6,366 nt of DNA. It comes from DHVE2 group archaeon. GTDB lineage: Archaea; Thermoplasmatota; Thermoplasmata; Thermoplasmatales; Aciduliprofundaceae. Position 1 is the first letter of the stretch, and the number at the start of each line of letters is the position of its first letter. The DNA lies in assembly GCA_026986135.1 (NCBI GenBank), contig JALSPD010000178.1, positions 1 to 6,366 of the forward strand. The letters are read 5' to 3'. The notes below the pieces were generated by a model. The model ran no database searches, had not been told where the DNA came from, and saw only the letters and a program-made list of their open reading frames with translations. Positions 6,072 to 6,366 of this stretch are shown one piece after another. Made by a program: the position numbers and the translations under genes.

Positions 6072-6366
6072 ATGAAAGTGGCAGTTGTAGGTCTGGGATA
6101 CATAGGGCTTCCTACCGCACTACTTCTTGCCTCTGCAGGAAATGAGGTGGTGGGTATAGATATTGACAGAAAAAAAGTAGATAAATTGAATAGTGGAGAA
6201 CTCCCATTCCAAGAAAATGGGCTTGATGAACTTTTTAAAAATGCCATCTCCAAATTCAAAGCCACACATGACTATTCCTCAATAAAAGACGTTAATGCAA
6301 TCATAGTTGCCGTACCCACACCCATGAAAGATAGAAAAATGGATGGAAGATACGTATTTAATGCCA
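6072..6366 (+). CDS. Nucleotide-sugar 6-dehydrogenase (WbpA/WecC/UGD family), N-terminal 98 residues, cut by window edge
   Basis: The reading frame is open from the ATG at 6072 to the window end. It begins MKVAVVGLGYIGLPTALLLA, with the NAD-binding GLGYIG at 7-12 and the acidic D30 after strand 2. SGELPFQENGLDELF at 41-55 matches the family helix region, and VPTP at 81-84 is the conserved family motif. Such enzymes oxidise the C6 hydroxyl of a UDP-hexose to a carboxylate in two NAD-dependent steps. With the 3-dehydrogenase, aminotransferase and acetyltransferase in the same cluster, UDP-GlcNAc (or UDP-ManNAc) is the probable substrate. The catalytic cysteine and sugar-binding domain lie beyond the window, so WbpA and WecC cannot be told apart. 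It is the second gene of the DUF354 unit, 5 bases downstream. Confidence 0.85.
   Translation, partial: MKVAVVGLGYIGLPTALLLASAGNEVVGIDIDRKKVDKLNSGELPFQENGLDELFKNAISKFKATHDYSSIKDVNAIIVAVPTPMKDRKMDGRYVFNA

Noticed and set aside
6047..6265. 72-codon minus-strand frame at the right end
   Set aside because: It lies opposite the conserved NAD-binding start of the dehydrogenase and has no features of its own.
1..6366. CRISPR arrays, tRNA or rRNA genes, insertion sequences, toxin-antitoxin or defence genes
   Set aside because: No spaced direct repeats, RNA gene signatures, transposase motifs or terminal repeats were seen; all substantial coding space is explained by sugar and glycan genes.

Overview
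The window looks like a chromosomal sugar-nucleotide and surface-glycan cluster from a euryarchaeal-type archaeon, probably a thermophile. Three things point to this. Box A (TATA) elements sit about 25 bases upstream of start codons, so several transcripts should be leaderless. Internal genes have GGTGAT-type ribosome binding sites matching an archaeal 16S tail. Arginine is mostly AGA/AGG and isoleucine often ATA. The lipid-linked sugar transferase also carries the archaeal/eukaryotic signature, not the bacterial one. A Thermoplasmata-like lineage (for example a relative of Aciduliprofundum) is a guess that cannot be settled from this sequence.

Layout. The minus strand reads from about 3900 down to 1: a Gfo/Idh/MocA sugar-nucleotide 3-dehydrogenase (WbpB-like), an N-acetyltransferase with left-handed beta-helix (WbpD-like), a DegT/DnrJ/EryC1 aminotransferase (WbpE-like), a bifunctional GlmU-like nucleotidyltransferase/acetyltransferase with its own promoter, and the first 8 codons of a GlmS-type amidotransferase (MCGIVGYI) running off the left edge. 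The plus strand reads from about 3970 rightwards: a multi-pass UDP-GlcNAc:polyprenyl-phosphate GlcNAc-1-phosphate transferase (AglH/Alg7 type), a DUF354 protein (GT-B-like, function unproven), and the first 98 codons of a nucleotide-sugar 6-dehydrogenase (WbpA/WecC family) running off the right edge. The two blocks diverge from a promoter region of about 110 bases. Genes fill the window; no gene-free stretch exceeds 300 bases.

How it works together (inference from families and context). GlmS plus the GlmU-like enzyme supply UDP-GlcNAc; the intervening mutase GlmM is not in view. The 6-dehydrogenase, WbpB-, WbpE- and WbpD-like enzymes together fit a route to UDP-2,3-diacetamido-2,3-dideoxy-glucuronic acid (UDP-GlcNAc3NAcA), a sugar used in archaeal N-glycans and bacterial O-antigens. 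The GPT enzyme would start a dolichyl-phosphate-linked glycan, and the DUF354 protein is a candidate glycosyltransferase for extending it. This is a recognisable type of cluster. I did not find a clearly novel system; the most useful points are the truncated glmS at the edge, the split of one pathway over two divergent units, and the unassigned DUF354 protein.
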